Source: Orientallactaga sibirica
Taxonomy: Eukaryota > Chordata > Mammalia > Rodentia > Dipodidae
Assembly (NCBI GenBank): GCA_036365145.1
Contig: JAEOAD010000794.1
Span: forward strand, 496,001 to 560,000
Length of the DNA stretch: 64,000 bases
Direction of reading: 5' to 3'
Position 1 is the first letter of the stretch; every line of letters starts with the position of its first letter. The translations under genes were made by a program, and so were the position numbers. Below the pieces are notes generated by a model that saw only the letters and a list, made by a program, of their open reading frames with translations, was not told the origin of the DNA and did no database searches. Positions 23,465-34,788 of the stretch are shown here, one piece after another.

Positions 23465-23675
23465 GGGGACTGGAGAGATGGCTTAGCAGTTAAGGCACTT
23501 GCCTGCAAAACCTAAGGACCCAGGTTCAATTCCCCAGTACCCACATAAGCCAAATGCACAATGTGATACATGTATCTGGAGTTCATTTGCAGTGGCTGGA
23601 GGCCCTGATAAGCCCATTTTCTCTCTCTCTCTCTCTCTCTCTCAAATAAATAATAAATAAATGTAAATATTAAAA
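23465..23675 (+). repeat. B2-superfamily SINE
   Basis: gactggagagatggcttagc head, (CT)n tract at about 23621-23642, AAAT-type tail. Confidence 0.93.
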
Positions 23676-24002
23676 AGAACACACCATCATGCACTGAGGA
23701 GCTTTGGGACACAGTGTCACAGCCCCAGCTCCTCTGTCTTGAGCAGTGTCCTTGTGCTCACACCAGTCATCCAGAAAATGTCCATACCTGGAATTTTTCA
23801 TTGAGTAGGTTTGGGGTTCACCAGAGTTTGAATGTTTCAGTCACCAGACAATACCAATATGTCATTGCCGAGTGTTTTGATGGCATGTTCTGTTGCTGTT
23901 CATGTCCCTACTTCATGGCTCTGACATCCTGACATCTCTGGAACCTTCCTCTGGCTCTCCTCCCCTCAGCTGCAGCAAGGATGTGCTGATACTGTTAGCT
24001 CA
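23676..24002. other. Intron, nothing recognised
   Basis: No repeat recognised. Confidence 0.4.
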
Positions 24003-24105
24003 TTGATGGTCTTGGGCACCGAACTAGCTGCTGGGGATCTGTCAGAAAACAAGACAGAGTCTTGCCCTAGGAGGCTTCTGTTGGAATGCAGCACTCAATG
24101 GGGTT
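24003..24105 (-). repeat. L2 LINE fragment
   Basis: 'agctgctggggatctgtcag' and 'aaaacaagacagagtcttgc' match the L2 antisense 'gctggggatac..gtgaacaaaacagacaaagtccc' region. Confidence 0.55.
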
Positions 24106-24374
24106 TATATTTCTTGTTAAGAGTCAGACAAGCTTTGGCAAAAATCACAGCTACTTCCCTCCACCATTGTAGTACCAAAGTGGAATACACAGACTTTAGC
24201 ACACAAACCCTCTTGTGTGCCAAGGGAAAGTCTCCCAGCCATATGCAAATGAGTGGGTGTGGTTGCGTGCTGATGAATTTTACTTAGAGTAGTAGGTGGT
24301 GGAATGGGTTATGTTTCAGGTTGAGGATCTCTGTTGTAGACAATAAAGCAAGAGCCGATAAATGTCCACGGGGC

Positions 24375-24765
24375 TTCAATCCAGAGACTTAAGCATACTT
24401 GGTTTGAAAATATTTGGAAAAAAATCACATCTGTACTGAACATGTATAGATTCTTTTGCTATTATTCCCTAAATAATATAGTGTAATGATTCACATAGCA
24501 TTAACATTGTCTTAGATGCTATACGTAATGTTGCGGCAGTTTAAAGCATGTGGGAGGAGCTGAGCCAGGTTTGCCGGTACATGCTTGTATTCCCAGCACT
24601 CTGGAGTCTGAGGCAGGAGGATTGTGAAATATAGGCCAGAGGGGGTACATTTAGATCCAGTCTCAAAAAAAAAAAAAGGTGGGAGGATATGTGGTTGATT
24701 GTTGTTTTATAATGAACTTAAGTATCTATGGAATTTAGTATCTGTGAGGTTCCTGGAGCTAAGAA
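24375..24765 (+). mobile_element. Tigger-class DNA transposon remnant, split by a B1
   Basis: 'cacatagcattaacattgtc', 'gatgctatacgtaatg', then after the B1 'gtgggaggatatgtggttga' and 'agtatctgtgaggttcctgg' follow the order of a common mammalian TcMar-Tigger element. Confidence 0.6.
24559..24678 (+). repeat. B1 SINE, degenerate, with target-site duplication
   Basis: Diverged and shortened B1. Flanked by the exact 9-mer gtgggagga at 24550-24558 and 24679-24687. Confidence 0.85.
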
Positions 24766-24884
24766 CCCCACAAACCTGGAGGGGTATCAGGTGGTAAGTT
24801 CTAGAAAGAAAGAAGATGAGGCAGATCTATACACATAGCTGCAGTGGCAAAGGGTGAGTCATGACATGGGGACATCTACAGAAA

Positions 24885-25060
24885 GATGAGCAGGAAGCCA
24901 GGGGGTCCCTAGAGGAAGAACATTCCAGGCAGATGAATGGCTAGTGGAAAGGTCCCCTGGCAACAACATGCTGAGTATGCCCGAAGCCCGGCAAGGAGGC
25001 TATACTATGGGTGGTACAGCCTCGGGGAGTGGAGTGGGAGATGTGCTGTGGAAGACTCTG
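24885..25060 (-). repeat. L2 LINE fragment
   Basis: 'aggaagaacattccaggcag' and downstream words match the L2 antisense 'gaacattccaggcagaggaa' region. Confidence 0.6.
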
Positions 25061-25204
25061 TAATCTGCTATAAGAAACGTCTGCTCTGAGTAAATAGGAA
25101 TTCATTATTGTGGCTCTAGTAGCTGCAATAGTTCCTTTAAGGTTTATATTTACAGCTCTATTTCTCTCTTCTTCAGCCACAGACTGTATCTCTTGACCTT
25201 CTAT

Positions 25205-25390
25205 TTCATAAGAAGTACCAGGCACTGAGCATGCGTGGTGTCATTTAAACCCTGTGGGACAGAAACTCATATTTCTCCCATTTTATAGACGAGGGAATGG
25301 AAGCTTAGAAATAAGTTCAAGTGACTTGGCCAAGGTCACACAGCTAGTTTGTGCTGAAATTTGAACCTAGGTTTATCTTAATACAGAAAT
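25205..25390 (-). repeat. MIR SINE
   Basis: 'ttatagacgagggaatggaa', 'ggccaaggtcacacagctag' and 'gaaatttgaacctaggttt' are well-preserved MIR antisense blocks. Confidence 0.88.
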
Positions 25391-25399
25391 CTTAGCACT

Positions 25400-26000
25400 T
25401 AATTACACTGTTGAACAATGCTGTAATTCCTTAGGGTATACAGGGAACCCTGTGGGTTTTGGACCATAAAATTGAAAACTCTTTGCCAAGGCAGGGGTGT
25501 GTGCGTATCAATCAAACAAAATGAAGACTGTTCTGAGGCGGCGAGGAAGGCTCTTTTCTGGGGGACTCTGGCCAAGCCGCTGACAGCTCGTTTATATGAT
25601 TCGCCTGCAGTTTGACATTCATGGTACAAGACTTGCATGCAATTAGCCCGAATCGTTCTAACACAGTCTCTTGGGGGGGAAAAAAACCCTTTGGAATTTT
25701 CCCTCGGTCTGGCCTTATGCATGATGTAACTTCGGTTTTATTTAGTTGGTTGTCTATCCTGGAATAGCGTGGTCTGCGTTGGTCGGTCTGCATCCCTGCA
25801 GCCTCATGGAGGTCTTGTTTTCCTGGAGGGCAGACTCTTGTGCAGACCTGCTTTGTGGCAGCCCTCCTGCAGGATCATTTGTGAGAGCATGATGCGATGG
25901 CAGAGTGTCTTTGGTGCATGACAATGATCTCTCGAAATGTAAGCAGAGTCCCATTAAGTATTCAATGCAAATGAGATGCAAATGAGGGACCACCTTGGTA
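25400..26000. promoter_or_regulatory. Repeat-free, CpG-retaining intronic block with two octamer motifs
   Basis: No repeat recognised over 600 bp, and by eye about 15 CpG dinucleotides, more than in neighbouring intron. Two perfect POU octamers (ATGCAAAT) lie at 25965-25972 and 25976-25983, 11 bp apart start to start. PRKCB is strongly expressed in B cells and neurons, where octamer-binding factors act. An enhancer role here is inference from motifs. Confidence 0.4.
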
Positions 26001-26627
26001 TGGGTCAGTAGGTCTGAACTCTGAGGACTTCTCGCCCCTTCCTCTCACCTAGCTCATGAACCTGACATTTTTTTCCCCCATCATTTTTGCTGTCCACCCA
26101 AGGGCTCCTAATGAGGGTTGAAGCTGCCTGCCCACATAACCCCTTTAGATACCTGGTGATTGGAAGCTGGAGAGACAGTGAGCTTTAGATGCTCTGTCAG
26201 ATGCCCAGAGTTATCATCAGCTCCCTGCTGGGCTCTGAGCAGTGCTGGGTAACTGACTGCTATTGTCTGCTCCTTCCCCTCCTTCCCTAAGCACTGCGTG
26301 ACACAGCCACGGATGGCTGGATTTGGGCTCTCACACCCACAGCTGCCTTCTCTGGCCCTGCCTCAGCACAAAGAATGGATCTCCACAGGGACCTGTCCCC
26401 CAGGGTTGAGGATCAATGACCCTTTGATTTTGTTTTGTCTTCCAGTCTAGCCCACTGTCTTTGCCTACAGCTTGAGAAACCTCAATTCAAGAGGCATTTC
26501 AAATTTGGGTGAGAAAAGTATGGGATGATTAGTGGAGACAGACAAGTAGGAAGAGCCAGCAGTCAGTCCCCAAGGGTCTTCTATGACATCTTTGTGCTTC
26601 TTTCTTTTGGGTTTTCTAATTTGTTCT
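26001..26627. other. Intron, nothing recognised
   Basis: No repeat recognised. Confidence 0.4.
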
Positions 26628-26707
26628 TTTTTCTGTCTGGTGCTGGGGATGGAACCCAGCCTTGTGCATGCCAGCCATGTGCTCACCATTGAGCCACACC
26701 TCAGCCC
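26628..26707 (-). repeat. ID-like tRNA-derived SINE fragment
   Basis: 'ctggtgctggggatggaacc' and 'gctcaccattgagccacacc' are antisense ID landmarks. Confidence 0.65.
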
Positions 26708-26811
26708 CTCTGTTGTTTATTCTAGTTTTCAGAAGCATGTGCAGCACATTTTAGGTGACAGAACCAGCCATCTTTCTACATATGAACATAAAAGCCATAC
26801 TTCCCAAGGGC

Positions 26812-27007
26812 CTTCTGAGTGCCAGGCACCATGCTGAGCTTTGTATCAGCACTGATACATTTGATATCCACTTACAGATGGGGAAACTAAGGCTCCAAGA
26901 GATTTGCTGACTTGTGCAAGGCTACTTGGGCTGTTCCTGGGTGGAACTGGAGTTTGATCCCAGGTCTGTTGACTGACTCTAAAGTTCTTGCCATTAGCTG
27001 CTGTGCC
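26812..27007 (-). repeat. MIR SINE
   Basis: 'tgagtgccaggcaccatgct', 'ttacagatggggaaactaag' and 'tttgatcccaggtctg' in antisense order, close to full length. Confidence 0.88.
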
Positions 27008-27654
27008 CAGCTGAGGCTGGAGGAGGTGAAGTGGTGATTTCAACGCAGAAGTGTCTGTGCTGGCCTTCAGCCTTGCAGTAAACATTGCTGCCATGTCGTG
27101 TCCTTTCCCCCTGGAGCTGTCAGCATGCCCATGGCATTCTCCTTGGCTCTGGTGTGGTTTGCCAGGTCTCCTCATCCATATCTCCTGGTGTCACACTGAC
27201 TTGGGTTAGTTGCCATCTCTGTTTGTCACAAGCTCAAGAGACATGTTAGAAAGCTCACTGTCACACAGGGCTTCCCAGGAAGATGGTAGAAAGCAGACAT
27301 TGGGACAGGTGTGCCTGACAGCTTCTTCAGTAGGCACACTGTTCTCTGTTACTGTGTCTTAGGCCTGTGGTACATGGTGGGGGCCAGATCTGGCCCATAT
27401 CTCACTGCAGATGAAGTGTGTCTCCTGGGTGTTTATAGGGGACAGAAGTGAAAGTGATGCCTGCCATTGTGACTGTGGTCAACAAATACTTGTTGAAAAT
27501 AAAAATGTAAACAAGGAAGACAGGTGCTATCCCTTAAGTATTACATAGTCTTACATAGTCTTGGGCCCATGTGTTCGCTCGTATCCACACTGACTTCCTC
27601 TAGTCCAGCACACTTTTGGGACCAGCAAGAAGTACAAAACCTCCTTTGGTCTCC
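27008..27654. other. Intron, nothing recognised
   Basis: No repeat recognised. Confidence 0.4.
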
Positions 27655-27810
27655 TCAGAGCCTCATGGTGACCTATGAGGTAATTCCTATCCCGTACCTA
27701 TGATTCTTCCAGTTTAACAGAATAAGAAAATGCAACTCAGAGACATGATGAATTCATGTGCCCAAGGGCTCCATTAGTTGGGGAGCAGTGGGGCTCAAGT
27801 TAAATATAGA
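27655..27810 (-). repeat. MIR fragment
   Basis: 'gacctatgaggtaattccta', 'taacagaataagaaaatgca' and 'catgtgcccaagggctcc' are diverged MIR antisense blocks. Confidence 0.6.
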
Positions 27811-27867
27811 TGTGATTGATTCTAAACCTAGGCTGATAATAGCTTTCCTGGGAATGCAAAAATCATC

Positions 27868-27985
27868 CCTTCTGACTTCATTCATTTATCCGTCTATTCA
27901 CTCATTCAGTTGTTCTTTGAATTCCTCCATTGTGGGAGGCCATTTGCTCAACACCATAAGGGCTGTACGTAGGAATATGACTCTT
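27868..27985 (-). repeat. L2 LINE fragment
   Basis: 'ttcattcatttatccgtcta' and 'tcactcattcagttgttc' followed by an L2-like tail. Confidence 0.4.
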
Positions 27986-28224
27986 CACACACTATTTTGC
28001 AAACCCCAAGATAGGGAGACAGTGAGAGCCCAGTAGTGCCCAGTGGCAAGAGATGAATTCCCCAAGTCAAAGGCAATGTGCAGAGTTCAGAGGGGAGGAG
28101 CGTCGCTGCTGACTGAAGGCCTGCTCCTTGCTGGCACTCGGTGAGTTGCTTTGTCTGTTTCATACTTTGAAAGATGAATAGCAACGTTCGTGGGCTTTTG
28201 CCCTCTGAAGTCCACTCGTAACAC

Positions 28225-29125
28225 CCAGCCAGAGAGGACTTTCTAAAATGTAAATCAGACCACGTTGCTGTCCTGCATCATCTACACAAGCCTTCTCAGA
28301 ACCTTCAAGTGAAGTCCAAACTGGCCAAACCTATTCTCAGTGCATCTTCTCAGCCTCTCCCCAAACCCATCTCAGAGCACGTGTCCTCTTGCCCTTATTA
28401 TCCCGTCTCTGAACTCTTGTTTCCCTTTTTGCACTGCTCTTCCATCAGCCTGGTGGCTCTGTTTTGGCAGGGGTGGCTAGAGGGGATTCTACTCATTTCT
28501 CTCTTCTTACCACCTGTAGCAGACAGCTTCAGGTTCGCTGAGATGAACTTCCAGACCAGGCACAGTTATGGAGGAAGGGACGGGATATTATTTATTGAAG
28601 CTTACAGATCCAGGGGAAGTTCCATAATGGCAGGAGAAGCTGGCCTGCCTTCACAGGGCCAAGCAAGAGAGAGAAAAACCAACCAGCCACACAGCACACA
28701 GAGCAAAACTACAGCCAAACCACAGCAAGCTTCAGGAACTCCTATTAGGCACACTTTGCATATCTTTACAATGGAATCTCAAACCCTCACCACACCAGTG
28801 ACATTGCCTCTAGCAAGGTGATTGCTAACAATAAAACACTGAATATATTGAGGGATATATATTCAAACTACCACACCACCCTTGAGTTGTCCACTAAAAG
28901 TCACCTTCTCGGAGAAAACGTAACCAAGTCTAAAGAAACTCTCCCTGGCCAATCCCTATCCCTCCCACTCTGTTGAATGCCATCTTTGCATGTATCATGG
29001 TCTGTCCTTACATTAGTAGTTTGCTCCACTGGGGGAATGACAAGCTCCTATCTTACTTTTATGCCCTGCCTATTGCACAATATACAGCTGACATGGACAG
29101 GTGCACAATAAGTGTTTGCTCAATA
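28225..29125 (+). repeat. L2 LINE 3' end, split by an LTR
   Basis: The left part (28225-28509) carries 'aaatgtaaatcagaccacgt' and 'gaagtccaaactggccaaac'; the right part (28876-29125) ends 'gtgcacaataagtgtttgct' and 'caataaacgatcc', the L2 terminus. The LTR at 28515-28875 separates them. Confidence 0.8.
28515..28875 (-). repeat. Solo MaLR LTR with perfect 5-bp duplication
   Basis: 361 bp, TG...CA termini (tgtagcagac to ctaccaca). The target duplication ccacc is at 28510-28514 and 28876-28880. A different MaLR subfamily from 8129-8471. Confidence 0.9.
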
Positions 29126-29164
29126 AACGATCCAGTAGCTGGGACAAGTGGATTGTCGGGCTGA

Positions 29165-29840
29165 AATAACCACATTAGTGAAGGCCCAGGGGCACACAGG
29201 CACATGGGGTTTGTGGTATGCATGGACAGTAGAGCATAGCTGTGAAGACTGATGGATGGTAGATCACAGAAGAGCCTGCTCAGACATCTTAGGGCCTTTT
29301 GGACATTATGCAGTCAACGGTGAGCTCTCAGAGGCAGTAATGACCCAATCTAGATACTGCTGGTGACAATTAACAAGAAGGATTGGACAGTCAGGGGACA
29401 GGAGACTTAGAGACCCATCAGGGCGCTATTGATCTCAGGGGATGGATGAGATGAGGCACACTTGAATTGAGGCAATGACAACAGAAATGGAAGGATGAGA
29501 ACAAATTGATCCACAGGCCCAGGAAGGAGATGGAGAGGGGAAGGATTAACTGAGATTTCTGGCTCAGGAAGATGCGGAGAGCCAACTGGATGAGGAGCTC
29601 AGGAAGCTCACACAAGCGGAAACACGATGTTCTTACTTTTGCATAGACTGTGAGGTGTTTGGGTAGATGGAGCTATGGATTCAAAGATCCAGCTTTGAAG
29701 GCTGAGGAGGTCACCAGCACAGCAGTGGAGAGGAAGCTATGGCCTGAATGTGGTGCTTGAGAGCCCAGAGCTGGAAGAGCAGTGTGACTTGGTTCCGGGA
29801 CATGGAACCTCGTGGATAAAAAAGAAGCCTATGATGAGAA
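29165..29840. repeat. Ancient L2-like interspersed repeat
   Basis: Purine-rich runs such as 'cagtaatgacccaatctaga' and 'ggaaggattaactgagattt' resemble a widespread old mammalian repeat. Strongly diverged. Confidence 0.35.
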
Positions 29841-29856
29841 ACAAAAAGCAGTGCTT

Positions 29857-30152
29857 GGACTGGAGAGATGGCTTAGGGGTTAAGGCGCCTGCCTCCTAAC
29901 CCTCAGAACACTGGTTCCAATCTCCAGCTGTTCCAATCTCCAGGTCCCACGTTTAGCCAGATGCAAAGTGACGCAAGGGCGCAATGCTGCACTTGGCCAC
30001 AAGGCGGCATGCACATCTGGATTTCGTTCTCCGCAGCTGAGACACTGCTCGCGTGCCCATCTCTGTCTTCCTCCCTCCCTCCCTCTCTCTCTTTCTCTCT
30101 GTCTCTCTCCAAAAAAAAAAAATAAGATAAAATAAAAAGTTTAAGAAAAAAA
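29857..30152 (+). repeat. B2-superfamily SINE, long subfamily, with target-site duplication
   Basis: The 14-bp flank aaaaagcagtgctt is at 29843-29856 and 30153-30166. Has the extra 'caatgctgcacttggccac' block and a CTCF-like core ccacaaggcggcat at 29997-30010. A short internal duplication 'ctgttccaatctccag' is seen near 29915-29943. Confidence 0.96.
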
Positions 30153-30216
30153 AAAAAGCAGTGCTTTTAGAAGGTGGACCAGAACCTGGAGAATCAGAAT
30201 CAAGAGTCACAGGAGG

Positions 30217-30423
30217 TGGGCTGGAGAGATGGCTTAGCAGTTAAGGCGTTTGCCTGCAAAGCCAAAGGACCCAGGTTTGATTCCCTAGGACCCATGTTAG
30301 CCAGATGTACAAGGGGGCACATGCATCTGGAGTTCATTTGCAGTGGCCGGAAGCCCTGGTATGCCCATCCTCTCTCTTTCTCTGTCAAATAAATAAATAA
30401 AAATAAAAAATGTTAAAAATAAA
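30217..30423 (+). repeat. B2-superfamily SINE A of a same-site pair
   Basis: Standard head, CT tract and AAAT tail. Preceded by agagtcacagga (30203-30214) and followed by another copy of it (30424-30435). Confidence 0.95.
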
Positions 30424-30436
30424 AGAGTCACAGGAG

Positions 30437-30662
30437 GGCTGGAGAGATGGCTTAGTGCTTAATGTGCTTGCCTGCAAAGCCAAAGGACCCAGGTTCAATT
30501 CCCCAAGACTCATGCAAACCAGATGCACAAGGTAGCGCATGCATCTAGAGTTTGTTTGCAGTGGCTGAAGGCCCCGGTGCACCCATTCACGTTCTCTCTC
30601 TCTCTTTTATTCTCTCTCTGCTTCTTCCTCTGTCTCTCAAATAAATATGTAATTTTTAAAAA
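30437..30662 (+). repeat. B2-superfamily SINE B of a same-site pair
   Basis: Second SINE in the same orientation, flanked by agagtcacagga at 30424-30435 and 30663-30674. Confidence 0.95.
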
Positions 30663-30865
30663 AGAGTCACAGGAACTCAGGGAAGAGGGTTCAAAAAGGA
30701 AATAGAGCCAGTATATTAGAAGCTGCCAACCGGAAGTAGTAGATGGCACACTAAGAATTGAGACAAAGTCACTGGATTTGGTCATTGAATTCAGGGATTT
30801 GGCTAGTGCACCTTCAGCATGAGGAAGCATAATTGGAGAGATGTGGGGTGCTGCTGGTGAGGGCG

Positions 30866-30969
30866 TTCACAGTACCTAGAACACACTGAGTTTTTAGTGA
30901 CTTCACAAATGTATGTGTATGTGTGTGCTCACAGTACGTAGAACACATTGAGTTGCTAGTGATGGACCT

Positions 30970-30992
<23 letters not shown>
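30866..30992. repeat. 62-bp tandem duplication
   Basis: cacagtac(c/g)tagaacaca occurs at 30868 and 30930, followed by matching words to the GT tract. Confidence 0.85.
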
Positions 30993-31016
<24 letters not shown>

Positions 31017-31328
31017 GTGTGTTTACATGTATATGTGTGTACAGGTGCCCATGCATGCCAAGGCTAGAGGTTAATGTCAGGTGTCTTCCTTGATTACACT
31101 CCATCTTATTTATTGAGAAGGGGTCTCTAACTTTGAATCCAGAGACCACTGATTTGACTTGTTTAGCTAGCTAGTATCTTGTTCCTGGGCCCCCTTGTCT
31201 CAGCCTCCCGAGTGGTGGTATTCTAGGCAGGCCATTATGCCTGCCAGTATTTATGTGGGTGCTGGGGGTTCTGGACCCAGTGTGCTCAGCTTGACAAGTG
31301 CTTTACTGATGGAACCATCTCCCCAACC
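30972..31328 (-). repeat. B3-like SINE with (GT)n
   Basis: (GT)n at 30972-31012, 'ggctagaggttaatgtcagg', 'gtgggtgctgggggttctgg' and antisense head (ggaaccatctccccaaccc). Confidence 0.75.
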
Positions 31329-31353
31329 CCTAGTTAGGGACCTCTAAGCATGC

Positions 31354-31355
<2 letters not shown>

Positions 31356-31394
<39 letters not shown>
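31356..31394. repeat. (AC)n microsatellite
   Basis: About 19 AC units. Confidence 0.98.
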
Positions 31395-31396
<2 letters not shown>

Positions 31397-31689
31397 TAGA
31401 AAATGTTTCAGTTAACTGTGCTAATCCTGAGACTGAGGTCCATGTCCCATGTGGGGCTCTGAATTCGCTCAGTGGTAACACCTGCCACTGCTAAGGTGGT
31501 TCCTGTGTAATATAGTGTGCTGCTAGAGGTCCTTTGTAGAGCTGAGCCACTCCTGTGCAGTGTTGACTACTGACCATACATAGCTCCTGAAGGGAGCTGC
31601 AGTGTACAAGGTTATTCCCCTCTCAAGAAAAGCCCACACAATGGCCTCTTCTCTCCCTCAATTGGAGCTGAGTCTACAAGGCCTTACCA

Positions 31690-31987
31690 GCTCCATTTTG
31701 AGTCTGGTGGGACCTACCACTAATTACATTTGAACTTCTCCATCACTTTTTACTGCCCCATTCCTTGCAGGGCTTTCCCCAAGGGCATTCCAGGACAAAT
31801 TTCCAACACACGCATCTCTGTACTGGGTCATGTTTCCAGGTTGCTCAACTCAAGGCATCTTGCTTAATGTCTCCAGCTTCTCCCTCAACTGTGAGCTTTA
31901 GGAAGGCTGCAGTTGTCTGTCTTCTTGTATCACCTGGGCCAGGCATCTAGTAAGTGCTCATTAAATACTTGTTGAATCAGTGAGTGG
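31690..31987 (+). repeat. L2 LINE 3' end
   Basis: 'ttccttgcagggctttcccc', 'aactgtgagctttaggaagg' and 'taagtgctcattaaatactt' plus 'gttgaatcagtg' match the L2 terminus. Confidence 0.7.
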
Positions 31988-32029
31988 ATAGGCATCCTGT
32001 GTACACACAGCAGTGCCCTGGTGCATGTG

Positions 32030-32420
32030 ATTGTTCAGAGTTGTGACTGACAGAACAAGTGATCCGAAAGAGCTTTTCTATAGGCATGGGAGCCCGCCTG
32101 GAACAGCCCAGCATGAAGCCATCCCTAGAAATGGCTCTGTGTCTCTAATGAATGATTTCCAGGGCTCCATCAGCAAACACTGGCCACAATTTATAAAAGT
32201 GTTCACACAAGAACATTCAGGCTGCATTCTACATCATTTTAGCACAGAGAAGTTATTCCTTGGGGCCTTTAATTTTCTAGCTTTCATTATGGGGAGAGTA
32301 AAATGTATCACTTGCATTCCAAAATTGATTTTTATTTCCCAAAAGAAGCCCATAAAAATAAATAACTTCCCAGGAGGGAAAATAGAAAAGAACTCTTTAC
32401 ACTGGGCAATTTGTTAAAAG
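32030..32420. other. Repeat-free AT-rich intronic block
   Basis: No repeat recognised. Runs such as 'tttaattttctagctttcat' look non-repetitive and could be conserved non-coding sequence. That is a guess to be tested by alignment. Confidence 0.3.
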
Positions 32421-32644
32421 AAAAGAAAAGAAAGCCTGAAGGGGCAAAGCAATCTAAACATTTGGATATTCTCACTGTCTCTATTTCTCTCTCTCCTTGG
32501 CACCAACTAGACTTTGGAAATCACTAAAGCTCACTTGGGACAGCTTCCTGCACAGGTCACTGGAGCAGCCTCTGCGTCATGGCCTTAGCACCCTTCATCC
32601 TCTCCCGTATACCACAACCCACTGCTACAAGACTGTTAGAAGGG

Positions 32645-32945
32645 GAGGCATTAACACTATCTAATTGTATCAGTAAGCTTCTGCTGTGTAATAAGTCACC
32701 CCAAAATGCAGTAAACTTCAAGTGACACGTATTCTGCTGCTGGAAGGATCTTGCAAGCTGGGCTATGTGGTCTGGGACTGGGTGGTGAGGAAGATCTTCA
32801 CTCTCATAGCTGGTGATTGGCCCTGTGGAAGCTGGAGTGACAGGGTGCCTTGGCCATTGTTTCTTACCACCCAGCAGGCGGGTTCTGGCTTGTTCATGAG
32901 GGTCTGGTGATGGACACCCCCAGAGCAGTACCACAGAACAAGTCA
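32645..32945. repeat. Ancient interspersed repeat, class uncertain
   Basis: 'ctgtgtaataagtcacccca' and 'aatgcagtaaacttcaagtg' recall an old LTR- or DNA-type mammalian repeat ('taacaaatcaccccaaaac'). Confidence 0.4.
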
Positions 32946-33140
32946 GTTCAAGCTCTGGTCCTCAAGTTCTTTTTGGAACTCTTGTTTGTATCACACATGT
33001 TAATGTTGTATTTGCTAAGTTAAGTTACACATGAGCATACCTAGATGTAGGGCATGGAAAAGTAGACTTCCATCCTTTCATTGGCGCCATGACACTAACA
33101 GAGTAGGTAGGAATGGAAGATGCCAACTAATCTCATTTTT

Positions 33141-33392
33141 TTAAAAGTAATCACATTTTTAAAATTTAATTTTATTTATTTGACAGAGAGAGAGAGAAAA
33201 ATAGGCATATATATGGAGAGAGAGAGAGAGAGAGCGAGAGAGAGAATGGGTGCACCAGGGCCTTCAGCCACTGTAAACAAACTCCAGATACATGTGCCAC
33301 TTTGAGCATCTGGCTTACGTGGGAATGGAACCTGGTTCCTTTGGCTTTGCAGGCAAGTGCCTTAACCGCTAAACCATCTCTCCAGCCACAAC
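33141..33392 (-). repeat. B2-superfamily SINE with target-site duplication
   Basis: aatctcatttt occurs at 33129 and again at 33393. Two GA tracts, antisense head at the right. Confidence 0.92.
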
Positions 33393-33601
33393 AATCTCAT
33401 TTTATAGCTAATAAATCATAAGTGCTGAGCAACCGGCCAGAACTCACACAGCAAGCTAACCAACCCACTGAGGCTAAGTTCATTCTTCATGGCCGTGTTC
33501 TATCTCCCTTTCTACCACTCTCTCTACCACTGCAGCAGCCAAGGGCTCCATGTGTGGACAGTAGCATCCTTGGCCCCTTACTGTGCTCTGGAATAATTAT
33601 A

Positions 33602-33712
33602 TGAGGCTGTCTTGCTATGTTATGTAGTCCCAGGCTGGCCTGCAGCTCCTGACTCTCTTGCCTAGTCTTCTGAGTGCTGGAATTCTTGATGTGTGCCACC
33701 ACACCCAGTTGA
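33602..33712 (-). repeat. B1-like fragment
   Basis: 'gtcccaggctggcctgcagc' and 'gtgtgccaccacacccag'. Confidence 0.75.
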
Positions 33713-34788
33713 TGCTATCATTCACACTTACTACTGCCATGACAGCTTTTCAGTGCCTGTATCCTTCCCTCATCCACACTCTTCTCAGCCTCAGGAAGCT
33801 TGACCGCATAGAGAGGCTCTCCTGGGCTCTCTCATCTTGAGCATTTCCAGTCGAGCTCCTGAAGTAAGATCAGAGGATGGTAGGAGACAAGATGAGGTGC
33901 ATCTGTCTCAATGCCTCTGCGCTTGGCCATGCCTCCTGGGGGTGCTAGAAGCTTTATCCATGGCACTAGATTTCCCTGGGCACTGGGGTATATTTCCTCC
34001 CTTTGCCTCTTCCAGCTGGGAGTGGTGATGGCATCTAAATGTTGCCAGGCTCAGGGGTCTCGCCATCTGCTGAGGAGGCCTTGAACTCAGAAGAACCTTA
34101 GAGACTCTGGAACCACCTGAATTGGGTTCCGTTTCATTAGTCCGGTTTTCATATAAGGGAAGAAAGAATGGAGTTGGCAAGGCACTCTGGGGAGCAGACT
34201 CTCTTGCTGCCATACCCATGGAAAGGTGTGTATAGCCCATGGGAATGCCGCCCTGGCTGGAAGAATGTTTGAGAGCTTTAGCCTAGGGAGTGAGATTTCC
34301 AACTGCCTAGGCTCCATCCAGGGGAATCTGAGGACTGTGGGAAGCACATGCAGGGCTATTTAGGGCACCATGGTGGCTATTTGCTAATGACTCCCTCGTG
34401 CTTACTGTTAGAGGAATGGCTGGCTGAAGGCATTGTGATCTGTGCATGTTGTGGCCTAATATGTGGTTTAAATAGAACAAATTCCAGACCTACAGACGTG
34501 GAGAAGTATACAAGACACCCTGCTGGGAGGGAGGAGCATCCTTACCGAGCAGTAGTATGCTGTGCTCCCATTTTTGTGAATAACCCTCCCATCCATTCAT
34601 TTTGGGATGCTTTTCTAGGCAAAGAGAAAGATGGGAGGAGTGACCGCTAGGTTGCTGACCTTCTTAGCTGGGAGTTCAGGAGTGGGAACAAGGCTGGAGG
34701 AGCAAGGAATGAAGGAAGCGAAAGAAGAAAGCTATGGCAAAATGGAAAAGTACACATGGATTTAATTTGCTGGTTTTTTTTCTTCTAA
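33713..34788. other. Intron, nothing recognised
   Basis: About 1.1 kb with no recognised repeat or gene. Confidence 0.4.

Noticed and set aside
28309..28821. 170-codon open frame
   Set aside because: Runs through an L2 fragment and a solo LTR.
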